A DNA stretch of 62,000 nucleotides from Cryptomeria japonica (Eukaryota; Streptophyta; Pinopsida; Cupressales; Cupressaceae), in the NCBI RefSeq assembly GCF_030272615.1, contig NC_081406.1, positions 218,746,997-218,808,996 of the forward strand, read 5' to 3'. Position numbers and translations under genes: made by a program. The notes beneath the pieces were generated by a model. That model made no database searches. It saw only the letters and a list, made by a program, of their open reading frames with translations, and had not been told where the DNA came from. Below are positions 22,121 through 33,020 of the stretch, in pieces (positions within the stretch are counted from its first letter, which is position 1; each line of letters begins with the position of its first letter).

Positions 22121-22482
22121 AGGACCAACATAAGAAACATGAACAACATAGTACTATGATCATTCTTTGAAATGAAATTATGGTACAACCATCATATCCT
22201 CATGTCCTTCTCCAAGCTTGTACTCGCAATGTTGACACAATAGTATTGTTGATAAAAAAGAGCTACATTTCTTAAGAACTGTTAAGAAACACAAACAATG
22301 TGAACAACAAAGTTTTATGATCATTATTTGAAATGAAATGCATGATAATAAATGAAGAGGTAGGATTATATACCATGAAGATACCTCCTTATGAATTATA
22401 TCAAATGTACCCACAATGTTGAAGCAAAATGATGATGCAATAGTATTGTCCATAAAAAGACCTACATTTTTGAAGAATTGTT
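22121..22482. repeat. 200-bp tandem repeat, left portion
   Basis: Two copies of a unit with GATCATTATTTGAAAT, TATACCATGAAGATACCTCC and AATGTACCCACAATGTTGA. The first copy is divergent. The second stops at GAAGAATTGTT, where the LINE begins. 22046-22120 between this and the minisatellite holds nothing recognised. Confidence 0.75.
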
Positions 22483-22693
22483 TTGATTAAGTAAAAGCAG
22501 GTATTTGAAAGGTACCCAAACCTTTTACAAGCTAGGAAAACAGAATTGATAAAAAAAGTGCCCGATCACTTAAAAAAGACAAAATGAACCCACCGGAAGG
22601 GAACAACTAAACACATCATTACATTAAAAACTCGAAAAGAAAAAGGAAAGCACAAAGAAAACAAAGAGACAGAACCAAGGACAACAACTAAAA

Positions 22694-24474
22694 CTAAATA
22701 CTATTCATAATTTCCTCAGCGTGAACAACCATTTGTTTCATATTGTTTGCCGAGGTCTTCATATCCTCCAGCTCATGACCTTCGATGTCATCCTTATTCT
22801 TTGTGTTAGCTTTGGTTCTCCTTTCATGACCCTTCTTGTTCAACTGCTCTTTATCACCATCCTTCTCTGCATTGTTCTCGAACCTGTTGATAAAGATGTT
22901 TATGTTGTCCACTGAAGATTTGAGGATTTGGAAATTTTGATCAGCAATCTTCTTGATGTTGTGCTCCATCCTGTCAATTCTGCTGCCAAAATCTTTCATT
23001 TTGTTTTCCATTTCCTTTCTATCTCCCATCTCACTGACCTTTTTTTTCTGTTGCCAAGATTTTTCCAATCATACATTCAATAGCTTTTGCATTATGCAGA
23101 ACGGCCACTAACTCTTTAACATGCTCCGCCAAGGGCTTGTCACCAACTGTAATTCTTGCAATGGCCTGTGTATCAGTTTTTAGACTGTTAATATCCTTCA
23201 CCATAGTAGCAATGGTCTCACAGAAGGCCTTAATAGTATCTTTGTCACCATGATCACTTTGACCCCCTTTTTCCTCCTTATGCAGACTAGTGGTATTCAC
23301 GGTCTCCAAATTGTCCTTAACCGGGTTACCCTCCCCTTCTTTGTCCTGACTATCGATCCTCTTATTTTCTTCAGCCTCCTCCTCAGATTCAACCATTACA
23401 TAATTGAAATCAGAATTGCTACCCTTTTTAGTGTTCTTTTTCTGAGCCTTCTTTCCAGTGGCTTTCCCTTTCCTCTTTTTAACAGGTTTTTCCTCAAGGG
23501 ATTTAGTTTCAGAATCCAACATTTCAGCTTCCACTATAATCCTCCTCTTATTGGCCCTATTCCTCCCTTTTTTGCTAGTTTCTTCCGACTCTCCCTCGGT
23601 CTCCGAATCAAAGTTGAAACCACTATCCTTACTTTTTGTAGTCTCATCTCTAGCATTTTTGCCTTTAATAGGCTTTTCAATGCACTTCCCCTTTATCATT
23701 TCATAAACCAAGACCATAAGCCCCTGGTGGAGGGCATGATCACCTTTAGGGTCCTTCTAGATCTCCTTTATAGTATGATCCATAGAACAGGCAAGGTAAT
23801 AGGGAAGGCTAACCCTTTCTCCATGACGGAAATGGTTGAGTAGGATGAAGTGATGCCCATAGGCCCTGGTAAACCTACCATCTAAGGTAATGTATTCAGT
23901 AGAATCAAATAATACAAACCTCCATGGCCTACAAATTCTCTTCGAGGAGTGGTAGGAGTTGTCAATTTTGATCATCTTTCTCCTCTCTCCATCTGTAATA
24001 GGAAACTTGTCTACTGCTTTATCTGATATCCCTCTATCCCTGTAAAATTTCATACCCTTGGTAGTCATCCCCGTGGCCTCGATGATAACCTCTTCATCTA
24101 CATTCATCATATGTGATCCAATTAGAATTTTTCCATTTTTCTAGTTCTTGATGAAATAGCTGGTGATTGTGGGGTCTTTCCCATTTAGTCATTCCATGAA
24201 AACATTGAGACCCCCCTGCTGAAGGATATCCTAGACTTCTTTGTTCTTTCTCCATTCAGAGTAGGAAGCAGGTTCAAATCTTTTCTTGTTACCTCCCATT
24301 TTTTAGCCCCTTCCTTGCAATGCCTTCTCTCATTTTGATAACTTTTCCTCTGGTTTCTGTGGTTATTCCTGTAAGAGCACCCATAATCTGTGCCAAATAA
24401 AAAATGATAAGACACCTATTTAATAGCTCATTATCTTCAAGCAAGTCCTGCATCAAAAAAGGCGGAAAGGTCAT
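22694..24474 (-). pseudogene. Extra ORF after LINE ORF2, start overlaps ORF2 stop (TAATG)
   Basis: ATG 24474-24472 shares its A with the ORF2 stop TAA. N-terminus: helical FLMQDLLEDNELLNRCLIIF. A frameshift at about 24290 leads to KKRFEPASYSEWRKN, then a globular region with WKNGKILIG-type sequence (a TAG replaces the W), MMNVDEEVIIEATGMTTKGM, KFYRDRGISDKAVDKF and YITLDGRFTRAYGHHFILLN. LNHFRHGERVSLPYYL follows. This resembles a domain I associate with transposon-linked proteins in plants; the exact family name is uncertain. After TAG at about 23757 comes a long Lys/Glu-rich, nuclear-looking tail (23031-23717, PVKKRKGKATGKKAQKK) and, after a shift, a coiled coil (22694-23068, SRIDRMEHNIKKIADQNFQI). 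No catalytic motif seen. Confidence 0.65.
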
Positions 24475-25244
24475 TAGAAATAATGATTAAAAGTACCACG
24501 TTGCCTTGTATAGCTTTGGTCCTGATTGAGAAAGGATTTCATTTCACTTGCAATCTCCATTTCACCATAACTAGTAATGATGTCTCTCGATTGGCAAGCT
24601 AGGTTGGTTGCCCAATCAGCACAAGAGTTGGCCTCCCTGTAAACATGTGTAAAAACACACATTTCAAACTCTTCACTGATTTTCCTAGTAGCTTTAATAG
24701 CATTACTAATTGACCAAGATGACAGGGATTTCATATTTAAACAATTGATAATGTTTAAGGAATCTCCTTCACACCAAACTTTAGTGCAATTGGCTTCCTT
24801 GGCAAGGATAATCCCATGATAAGCTGTCATGGCTTCGGCAACATGATTGGTCTGATTTCCTATAGGAATACATTTTATGATTTTACATATTCCCCATTCA
24901 TCCCTTAGGACCACTCCGCATCCTGCAACCCCTGGGTTTCCCTTAGAGGCCCCATCAAAATTGATTTTCATCCATCCCCTAGGCGGGCTGATCCATATCA
25001 CTCCCTCTCTAGGATTACTCTGGATGCTCTCTTGAGCTTTTAATCTCCACTTTTTATGGATAAATTGATCCTCCTTAGTGTTAGGATTATCAATACCACC
25101 TATAATATTCATATTTTCCACTATACTTCTTCTTATTTTTTCAAACACAATGTTAGCTTTAGTAGTCTTTTCTTTGAAAATTCTATCATTTCTCTCTTTC
25201 CATAAACCCCAACACATGTGAGGTAAAGCAATTCTCCATAACAA
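24474..25244 (-). CDS. LINE RNase H (C-terminal part of ORF2)
   Basis: About 256 codons without a stop, the best-kept LINE segment. LWKERNDRIFKEK is the usual lead-in. The RNase H fold carries four acids in order: D in MKINFDGASKGNPG, E in HVAEAMTAYHG, D in WCEGDSLNIIN and D in EANSCADWATN. Plant L1-type LINEs commonly carry such a plant/archaeal-like RNase H. The frame ends RGTFNHYF then TAA at 24476-24474. The first Met is not the real start; the protein is continuous with the upstream LINE region. Confidence 0.85.
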   Translation of the reverse strand: MLWRIALPHMCWGLWKERNDRIFKEKTTKANIVFEKIRRSIVENMNIIGGIDNPNTKEDQFIHKKWRLKAQESIQSNPREGVIWISPPRGWMKINFDGASKGNPGVAGCGVVLRDEWGICKIIKCIPIGNQTNHVAEAMTAYHGIILAKEANCTKVWCEGDSLNIINCLNMKSLSSWSISNAIKATRKISEEFEMCVFTHVYREANSCADWATNLACQSRDIITSYGEMEIASEMKSFLNQDQSYTRQRGTFNHYF

Positions 25245-25249
25245 GGTAG

Positions 25250-25979
25250 TGGTTTTGTTTTTTGAAGGATGATGCTATGACTTGAAAATCTCCTGAATCA
25301 AGTTGGGGAAGCTCCAACTGATATTCAATTGATCCAGACAACTTCCCCAAACATCAGCAGAGAGGGGCAATGAAAGAGCATATGATTTATAGTCTCCTCA
25401 TTCTGCTTACAAAGAATACAGAAACTTGGCATGCTGATACCTCTTTTTCTGATATTCTCAGTAGTAAGAATTTTGTCTTGAAGGGTTATCCAAAAGAAAA
25501 TGTTGATCTTGGGGGTAAGACCTTTCACCCAAGCTTTAGCCCAGTAAGGACTTTCCATGTTGTTGTACTGTTGATGATATAGAGAGGCCACAATAAAAGT
25601 ACCACTAGCTGTGAGTTTCCAAATTAACTAGTCTTCTTCTTCAATCCTCACCATAGAGTTCATGACTTTGTTCAAACTACCCAAAGACTGATCCACTTGA
25701 AATAAGTCTTTCCACTTTCCATTTTTCCAATAATCCTCCACCTTGGTTCCAAATCTTTCCTTGCATTGGTTTTGATATCTGTTCCACTCAGAGTTTTCAT
25801 TTAAAGGGGACTCCAGAAGCCAAGAGTCCTCCCAAAACTGAATAAGATTCACTTTCCCCAACTTCCATTTTGTGCCTTTGATAATTAAGTCTCTAGTCCT
25901 AGAGACATTTTTCCAAATATTTGATCCAACTAGGATAATCTCCGCTTGATGAAACTTTGAAGATTCAAACATTGGCTTT
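25250..25979 (-). pseudogene. LINE C-terminal region with zf-RVT domain
   Basis: Continues the LINE polyprotein: IWKNVSRTRDLIIKGTKWKL, VNLIQFWEDSWLLESPL, then the zinc-binding zf-RVT motif at about 25395-25440 (FCILCKQNEETINHMLFHCP), preceded by TPKINIFFWITLQDK. Two stops, near 25628 and 25325, separate the open parts. This domain is standard between RT and RNase H in plant LINEs. Confidence 0.8.
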
Positions 25980-26918
25980 TATATTTGTTGTCCCATTTTT
26001 TTTTCCACTCTCCTTGATTTCTATATCCTTTCTAAATCTGCTTGGCCATAAGGTAATCATTTATGTCTCTTATTCTTCTAAGGCCCATACCGCCTTTATT
26101 CATAGGCTTACAGACCTTCTCCCAAGCAATTAAGTTCATTCTCTTCTTCTCCTCAACCCCTGTCCATAAAAAGGATCTCTGAATTTTTTCAATGGCCTCA
26201 GCATACTTAGTAGGAATCCTAAATAGACTAGTGGCATAGATTGGGATACTTTGAAGAGTGGTTTTTAGCAATTGAACCTTACCTGCTTGACTAAGAAGAG
26301 CTTCCTTCCATCCAAACAACTTCTTGTCGAATTTATCCACCAAGGCTCCCCAAAAGGTATCTGGAGGATCTTGGCCTAAGGGGAGCCCCAAATAGGAAGC
26401 AGGCAAGCTACCAATTTGGCACCCAAAATGTTACTAATTTTAATCCTCCTTCTCTCCAGGGTATTGATAAAATAAACAAAGCTTTTAGACCAGTTTATAA
26501 GCTGACCAATAGCCTCTCCATAGTTATCCAAGGCCTTTTTTAGTCTTCTAGCATCCTTCATAGTGAATTTTCTTATTATTATAGAATCATCAACAAACTA
26601 CTGATGAGAACATATTTGATTTGCCAAAGAAGGATTCAAACCACAAAAATCCCTTTTCTCAACTGGCTTTCCAATACATCTCCCCAAACATTCCACCATG
26701 ATGATAAAGATCACTAGCGATAGAGAGTTCCCTTGCCTGAGACCTCTTGAAGCTTTAAAGAAAGGAGAGGGGGAACCATTCATTAACATAGAGAAAGAGG
26801 CCAAAGAGACAAGTTGCCTAATAAGGCTAACACTTCTGGGATTAAAACCAAAAGCAGAAAGAACATCCATCATAAAATCCCAATCCACTCTATCGTAGGC
26901 TTTAGAGAGGTCATTTTT
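25980..26918 (-). pseudogene. LINE reverse transcriptase, truncated
   Basis: The frame begins at the truncation point with LSKAYDRVDWDFMMDVL, the A-box of L1-type RTs. It then has ASRGLRQGNSLSLVIFI (usual GLRQGDPLSP, so D to N and P to L) and, after a TAG, the catalytic FVDDSIII at about 26575-26600. A frameshift near 26390 leads to PASYLGLPLGQDPPDTFWG, GWKEALLSQAGKVQLLKT and IAWEKVCKPMNKGGMGLR. These are family-typical blocks of the RT thumb and C-terminal part. It ends at a stop near 26032. Not functional. Confidence 0.85.
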
Positions 26919-27390
26919 TACATTGAATGTACCCACAACGCAAAAAAAAAAGTTCTATGATCATTATTTGAAATTAAATGCATGATAATAAATGAATAGG
27001 TAGGATTATATACCATGAAGATACCTCCTTATAAATTACATTGAATGTACCCACAATGTTGAAGCAAAATGATGATGCAATAGTATTGTCCATCAAAAAG
27101 ACCTACATTTTTTAAGATATGTTAAGAAACATAAACAATGTGAGCAAAAAAGTTTTATGATCATTATTTAAAATTAAATCCATGATAATAAATGAAGAGA
27201 CAAGATAATATACCATGAAGATACCTCCTTATTAATTACATCAAATGTACCCACAATGTTGAAGCAAAATGGTGTTGTAATAGTATTGTCCATCAAAAAG
27301 ACCTACATTTTTTAAGAATGGTTAAAAAACATAAACAATGGAACAAAAAAATTTTATGATCATTATTTGAAATTAAATCCATTATAATAA
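26919..27390. repeat. 200-bp tandem repeat, right portion
   Basis: Continues the unit seen at 22121-22482. GATCATTATTT recurs at 26959, 27159 and about 27358, so the period is 199-200 bp. The first copy here carries an A run where other copies read AATGTTGAAG. Confidence 0.8.
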
Positions 27391-27528
27391 ATGGTAAAAA
27401 ATTAAGAGATAAGATTATATACTTTCCATATTTGGTATGAGATATATATTCTACTCAAGTGTGCCCGACGGATCATCTCTTTGTTTAAGAGTATCCAGTA
27501 TTGCTTCATGATCAACACTACTAACTAT

Positions 27529-30434
27529 CTATAGTTCTTTTGTCTTTGGTATTGCATGATGCTTCAACAAGTTGACATTTGTAGCTATATCAAGGTGTGA
27601 ATACATGAGAACGGTTTTGTGTCTCTCGTAGTCTTCAAATGCAGGTATGCCATTCTCTCTAGTCATGTATGTTTGAAACCAAGTTCTTGCAATAACAAAT
27701 GAAACTATAGGATACATTAACCCATCATCGTCTATCATCAGCTATGTTAGATTCCTCTTTCGCTGTACACATCATGCCAACTAGTAGTTTGACCTCTCTT
27801 CATTCCCCTATGGTGCAACAACTGCAAAAACATGCCTTGGATGTAGAAGACCTAAAAGATGATCGTACTCAATAGAACTTTCCATGTCATCATTTGACAT
27901 GGATATTGTTTGAGATAAAGGAGTTAGATATTGTGGAGCCTATGTATCCATCCATTGACTTGACTTTCATTGATCCCATTCACACTGAATACAACTCTCA
28001 TAAAAACAAACTAGCTCTCGTGTCAAAATGGTCCATTTACTTGCATCTAAGCTACAAAATGAATGCATCTTTGAAGAATCTCTGATTGTCTGACAATCCA
28101 ATTTGTCTCTTACTATTCCCTCCTCAACCAAACAAAATAATCTGCGCATTGCTGAATCAAGTGTCCCTCCATGTGACATTGCTAAACTACACCAATCAAC
28201 AATAGAACATGCATCAGAGAATTTAGCACTTGAAATCCTCAATTTCTCCTTAACTAGAGCTTTCTTCAAACATTCATTTGCTCCATCATGCTCCCCTTTC
28301 CCATGCCCAACTTAAAATAAACTCCAAATATGAGGTGCACACCTCTCTGCATGCATCCTACTTAACCAATAAAATATATGAGCATTCTCGAGTTGACCTA
28401 TGCAATTATCTGACCAGATGAGATGTCAATCTATTGCAATACCTTTCTCTTGCAAGAACTCAAAAAATCTCAAAACAATGTTGCACATACTTGAAAGAGT
28501 GAGATCTATCAACCCTCATATAAAAATGACACTCCATGATTATCTTCTTGTCCTATTCTATACTATTAGGGGCATGTCTATATGTTATGAGAACAAAAAT
28601 AGCAATCTGAATTGAATTGTAATAATGAGCCTATACCTCATTTTGTGGTTGCAATGTATAGTTTTTTGCAAAACTAGCCACTGATATAATAGTGCCAATC
28701 AGGAAAGAGTTCTTACACATCCTAAATTGTTGATCCAACCACTAGGACATATGGGTATGCCTTGCATACTTGTAGACAATATTTTACTTAAAATCTAAAA
28801 TAAAATCAGCAACACTGACTTCTCTGGAGACCAACTCGCATCTAGAACCTTCACCTACACTCTTCAAAGTATATTTTAATATCTCATATCTCTTTATTTC
28901 AACAATATTATTTCTAAATTTGTGTTTGCTGCCCTCATAAAAACATGAAACAAAGTTTCGAAAAGCCACCACATTGTGAGCACTTCTCATTTTAACATTC
29001 ATTTTAATAGAAAAACATACATCATCTCTAGGACATAAAAATAGATCTATCAAGTCTCTTGATGATCTCATATGTTGCATTCCATCATACTCCTACAATA
29101 TTTTATTAGTATGCAAAGTAGAATGAATATAGCATAAAAGTTCATGGTACATTGAAAACTCCACATGGTATTTGCAAAAACTATTGTGAACCTTAAGAGG
29201 TACACAATAAAATGGTTTCAAAGATTCAAAGGCCCTTTGGAAGATTTGCAAATTTGGATGTGTTTCACAAAAAAATTTCTACAACATTGTTTTGCTTGAT
29301 TCCAAGAAATGTTTAGGATGCCATGTGTGGTCTCGATTGCCAATCCTTAACTTTAAAACATCCTTTACATTGGGTGATACTCTAGAGTTAGAGTGCCAAA
29401 ATTATTGAATTTCCTCCATTACATTGTCGGTCAACTTCTTTTAAACATGTGGAAATCTCCAACCAAAATCCCATGCATCATTTTGAAGAGGATCATCAAG
29501 TCTTTCTCTTCTTGCAAGTGCTCTATCCAAAGTTCTATGATTTATGTTGAAATCAACACAAGTTTGTCTCTTAAATGAGCCTTTCTCAAATGATGGCTTA
29601 CTAAGGAGGTTGTAATCACTCTTTGAGTGGCTCCCTTATCTTTTTCCTTGCTATTCTTTCCAATAAATTGAGAGCATTAAAAATATTTTTGACAATAATA
29701 AAAAATTTCTCCATCTTTTTGTTCACATGAATCTTCAATTTGGCTAGCAAAGGTCTCAAATTTTACATATTTAGCAATGTAACAAAAAATTGGCATTGCT
29801 AAGTCAATGTCTTATTGCTAAAATATTGGTTGAAAAGTTGTGTATCCCACAATCGAATGGTTCGTGTTGATCTCTTGCCTTCAAGGTTGTTTATAATGTT
29901 CACATTAATTTCAAGTAACCATTTTGGGGATCTTGAAGGTCTTGAATTTAGAATTTGTCTTTCTTCCATGAGAGGGTCTTCATTTCTCATGTAATTTAGT
30001 GTTACATAATGTTTACTTGGTTCAACGTTTCCATCTTCAATGTCAATTCCCAAATTTTCACCTTTAATGTCAATTCCAACATTTTCACCTTAAATGTCAA
30101 TTCCTACATTTTCACTTTCAATTCCCACATTTTCATTTCTAAATTTAGTATCATGTTGAACATTTTGAATATCTATTTCAACATTTTCATTCCTAATTTG
30201 AATATCATGCTCAACATTTATAATATCAATATTTTCATTTTCTATATCTTGCTCAACAATTGTAAATTCAATTTCCTCTTCACTTGAAATAACATTTGCA
30301 AAGGCTTCATCAATATTTGACATACCTTGTCTTCTTTTCCTATGACTTTCTTGATCTCTTTGTCTATATGTTTTAATTTGCTCATTTGAAAGCTTTATTT
30401 TATATTTTTTCTTTTGACAATTGCTGCTCCCCAT
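27529..30434 (-). pseudogene. Decayed DNA-transposase-like gene
   Basis: Start ATG 30434: a basic N-terminus (NCQKKKYKIKLSNEQIKTYR, RQRDQESHRKRRQGM) followed by a region of near-repeats of NVEIDIQNVQHD type. Conserved-looking blocks appear downstream in mixed frames: RSPKWLLEINVNIINNL, THPNLQIFQRAFESLKPFY and FCKYHVEFSMYHELL (about 29165-29275). The last resembles the 'LKPF...C-C-YHVE' block I associate with a group of transposon proteins in plants and animals, but I cannot name the superfamily. Further open parts: 28784-29080, 27967-28269 and 27529-27738. Many stops and shifts. No terminal inverted repeats were found. It could also be a captured host gene; dead either way. Confidence 0.5.
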
Positions 30435-30609
30435 TATACCTCCACAAAGATGCTAAAAAATGATTGCTAGGGACAAATTTGTGTAAAATATTCTCAATAA
30501 AAAGCAAAATTTTGTCGTTGTATGTCTAGAAACCTATAATTATCACCTACAAAAGGAACATAGGGACCATTGGAATGGAAAAAACAACCCACAACCTTGC
30601 TTTGTGTGT
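30435..30609. other. Upstream region of the transposase-like gene
   Basis: Nothing recognised; AT-rich. Confidence 0.3.
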
Positions 30610-30790
30610 CTAGGTTTCTGATATCTAAAATGAATCAAAGATCCAATTCTCTGATTCATATTAGATATTTGATACTTAAACATATTTTTTATATGGGCAC
30701 CAACATTTTCGTTGGTGCCCAACATTTAAATGTTGGCACCCAAATGGAAAGGGATTAGATATCAAATTAATATTCAATATTTGATATCTT
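30610..30790. repeat. Cluster of nested inverted repeats
   Basis: Three adjacent foldbacks: TATCTAAAATGAATCA (about 30629) with TGATTCATATTAGATA (about 30652), one mismatch; GGGCACCAAC (30695-30704) with GTTGGTGCCC (30711-30720), loop of 6, followed directly by palindrome AACATTTAAATGTT (30721-30734) and GGCACCC; and GATATCAAAT with ATTTGATATC (about 30757-30787). It may be a terminal region of the adjacent transposon or a MITE. Confidence 0.7.
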
Positions 30791-30796
30791 TCCATA

Positions 30797-30948
30797 TAGG
30801 AAGAGTGAGAGAGAGAAGGGGGGGATATGGAGAGAAGGGGAAAGGTATAGGGAGAGAAAGAGGGAGAGTGAAGTGAGAGAGAGAAGGGGGGATAGGGAGA
30901 GAAGGGAAAAGGTATAGGGAGAGAAAGAGGGAGAGTGAAGTGAGAGAG
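30797..30948. repeat. GA-rich simple repeat, left of solo LTR
   Basis: GAGAGAGAAGGGG-type purine-only sequence including two near-identical halves of about 70 bp. It ends where the LTR begins. Apparent minus-strand frames rich in Ser and Leu are by-products. Confidence 0.85.
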
Positions 30949-31713
30949 TGATGCAAGAGCATCCCCGGTTCATAGCAATCTTGCATCAACTAAAAATATT
31001 TCCTTTCTGTTTGTAGTTTCAACATTTCTTTCTGTGTCTCAGATTTGGTTCACCAGAATCTGTGGAGTTGGATTTTTCTGGAAGACCTGATCATATTCCT
31101 TATTAAAAAACCATGGAGCATTTGGATCATTTTGTGGCAAGTTATCACTACTAGTTTGTGAGAGTTTTCTATTACCGGTTGCCTGGACCTATTTGCATTG
31201 GTGATCTACCGGTTCCCTTATGTAGCTTATGGAGCCCTAAGTGTTGATTCCAATGTTCCTTAGCATGTGGCCGACCTTGTCCCATGATCTACACTTCATC
31301 CTTTGGATTTTCTGAAGGAATTTCTTTGGCGGAGGTTGACCTTGTTGGTTTTGCATGTTAGGTCTTGTTCTTCAGGGTTCAATCCTTTTTTGGGCCGACC
31401 GGATCCCCTTGGATCATATAAATCATTGTAATAGAGCATTAGAATGGAATTAATAATTTAGACTGAGGATAGAAGATAGATCTTAAGATTTGAGGTCCCG
31501 TATGTGACCTATTTTGTATTTTGAGCATGTTTTAGCAGGCTTGTGAGATGGTTTATGTAACCCAGTTGTTACCAATTAGTTGTAATCAATTTTCATGATA
31601 TAATTCAATCTATCCTACATTGCCTCCATCATGTCCCTATGTTTCTATTATGTTTACTCTTGTTGATCTATTTGGATTGATATCTTTGAGGTCACCCTCA
31701 ACTGATGACTACT
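30949..31713 (+). mobile_element. Solo LTR of the chromovirus family
   Basis: Starts TGATGCAAGAGCATCC and ends AACTGATGACTACT. It matches 60717-61495, the 3' LTR of the chromovirus, along its length (GTGGAGCCCTA, CACTTCATCCTTTGGATTTT, GGATCATATAAATCATTGTA). TATA box CATATAAAT near 31407. No primer site follows; GA-rich sequence lies on both sides (GAGAG before, TTAGAGAG after), as expected for a solo LTR in a microsatellite. Confidence 0.8.
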
Positions 31714-31715
31714 TT

Positions 31716-32423
31716 AGAGAGATAGAAGGGGAAAGAGAGAGGGAGATGGGTTAGATGGGGAGAGAAGGAGAAAGGGATAGGGATAGGGGGAAGACAGAGA
31801 AAGAAGGGGAAATGGATAGGGAGAGGAAGAGGGAGAGGGACAATGAGAGAGAGAGAAGGGGAAAGGGATAGGGTGAGGGAGAGGGAGAGGGAGAGTGAGA
31901 GTGAGAGATAGAAGGGGAAAGGGAGAGGGAGAAGGGGGGATAGGGAGAGAAGGGGAAAGGGAGAGGAAGAGGAAGAGGGAGAGGGAGAGTGAGAGAAAGA
32001 TAAAGGGAAAGGGATAGGGTGAGGGAGAGGGAGAGGGAGAGTGGGAGTGAGAGATAGAGAGAAGGGGAAAGGGAGAGTGAGAGAGGGGAGATAGGGATAG
32101 GGAGAGAAGGGGAAAGGGAGAGGGAGAGGAAGTGGGAGAGGAAGAGTGAGAGAGATAAAGGGAAAGGTATAGGGTGAGGAAGAGGGAGAGGGAGAGTGAG
32201 AGTGAGAGAGAGAGAAGGGGAAAGGGAGAGGGATAGGGAAAAGATAGGGAGAAGGGGAAAGGGAGAGGGAGAGCAAGAAAATAGGGAGAGAAGGGGAAAC
32301 ATATAGGGAGAGGGAGAGAGAGAGAGGGAGAGTGAGAGGGAGAGTGAGAGGGAGAGTGAGAGGGAGAGAGAGTGAGAGAAGGGGAAAGGGAGAGGGAGAG
32401 GGAGAGGGGGAGGGAGAGTGAGG

Positions 32424-32495
<72 letters not shown>

Positions 32496-32790
32496 CTCTC
32501 CCTCTCCATTTATCATTCTTTCCCTTTCTCTCCCTCTCCCTTTCCCCTTCTCTCCCTATCTAGATCACTTTTCCCTTATCCTTTGCCAACCCCCCTTCTC
32601 TCTCTCTAGATCCCTTTACCCTTCTCTCCCTATCTATTTAGAGTTCTCTCTCTCTCTCTCTCCCCCAAAACTTCAATCTCCTCCCCTCTCCCCCTCTCCC
32701 TATAAATTACCTAATTAATTAGTAGATCCCTTTCCCCTTCTCTCTTGATATTGATACTTCAATCTTCTCCCATCTTCCCTCTATTTCCCC
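31716..32790. repeat. Long GA tract followed by a CT tract
   Basis: 31716-32420 is nearly all purine on the plus strand (GGGAGA-type). (GT)n follows at about 32424-32443, then (GA)n at 32444-32492. At GGATCTCTCC the sequence flips to pyrimidine (CTCCCTCTCCC...) up to about 32790. Such a purine block followed by its complement can fold back on itself. Long frames on the minus strand (Ser-Leu or Thr-His repeats) are artefacts of composition. Confidence 0.85.
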
Positions 32791-32823
32791 CTTTTCATCT
32801 AGGTCAAGCAGTTGCAGATTATA

Positions 32824-32970
32824 GAAGAATCACATAACACAAAGGTTATCGACTATATTGCAGAAGAATCACATAACACAAAGGTTATCGATTGGATTGC
32901 AGAAGAATTGCATAACATGAAGGTTATTGATGTCAAGAAGGTGTGCATAACATGAAGGTTATGTGTTATG
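32824..32970. repeat. 39-bp tandem repeat, four copies
   Basis: GAAGAATCACATAACACAAAG starts units at 32824 and 32863, with diverged copies at 32902 and 32937; each contains AAGGTTAT. Confidence 0.8.
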
Positions 32971-33020
32971 CAGCCCTCACATGTCCATGATGTGGACAAG
33001 TAAGGAACCAATTTGTCTGT

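Larger units (their letters stand above)
22483..26918 (-). mobile_element. 5'-truncated L1-type LINE with RNase H and an extra 3' ORF
   Basis: Non-LTR retrotransposon on the minus strand. Order from its 5' end: partial RT (joins repeat DNA at about 26918), RT C-terminus, zf-RVT region, RNase H (stop at 24474-24476), extra ORF (ATG at 24474-24472), then about 200 nt of 3' untranslated sequence ending ACTTAATCAAAAC-like at about 22483. 5' truncation is normal for LINEs. It sits inside the 200-bp tandem repeat, which resumes on both sides; a target duplication is not evident, and about 130 bp of repeat is missing at the junction. ORF1 and the endonuclease are absent. Confidence 0.85.

Noticed and set aside
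23250-23843. Plus-strand 197-codon frame rich in Phe and Leu
   Set aside because: Complement of the Lys/Glu-rich minus-strand LINE third ORF, whose continuity with neighbouring homology makes the minus strand the real one.
31698-32516. Minus-strand frames of 250-270 codons made of Ser-Leu, Thr-His and Pro repeats
   Set aside because: Pure product of the GA/CT simple repeat; both overlapping frames are equally open.
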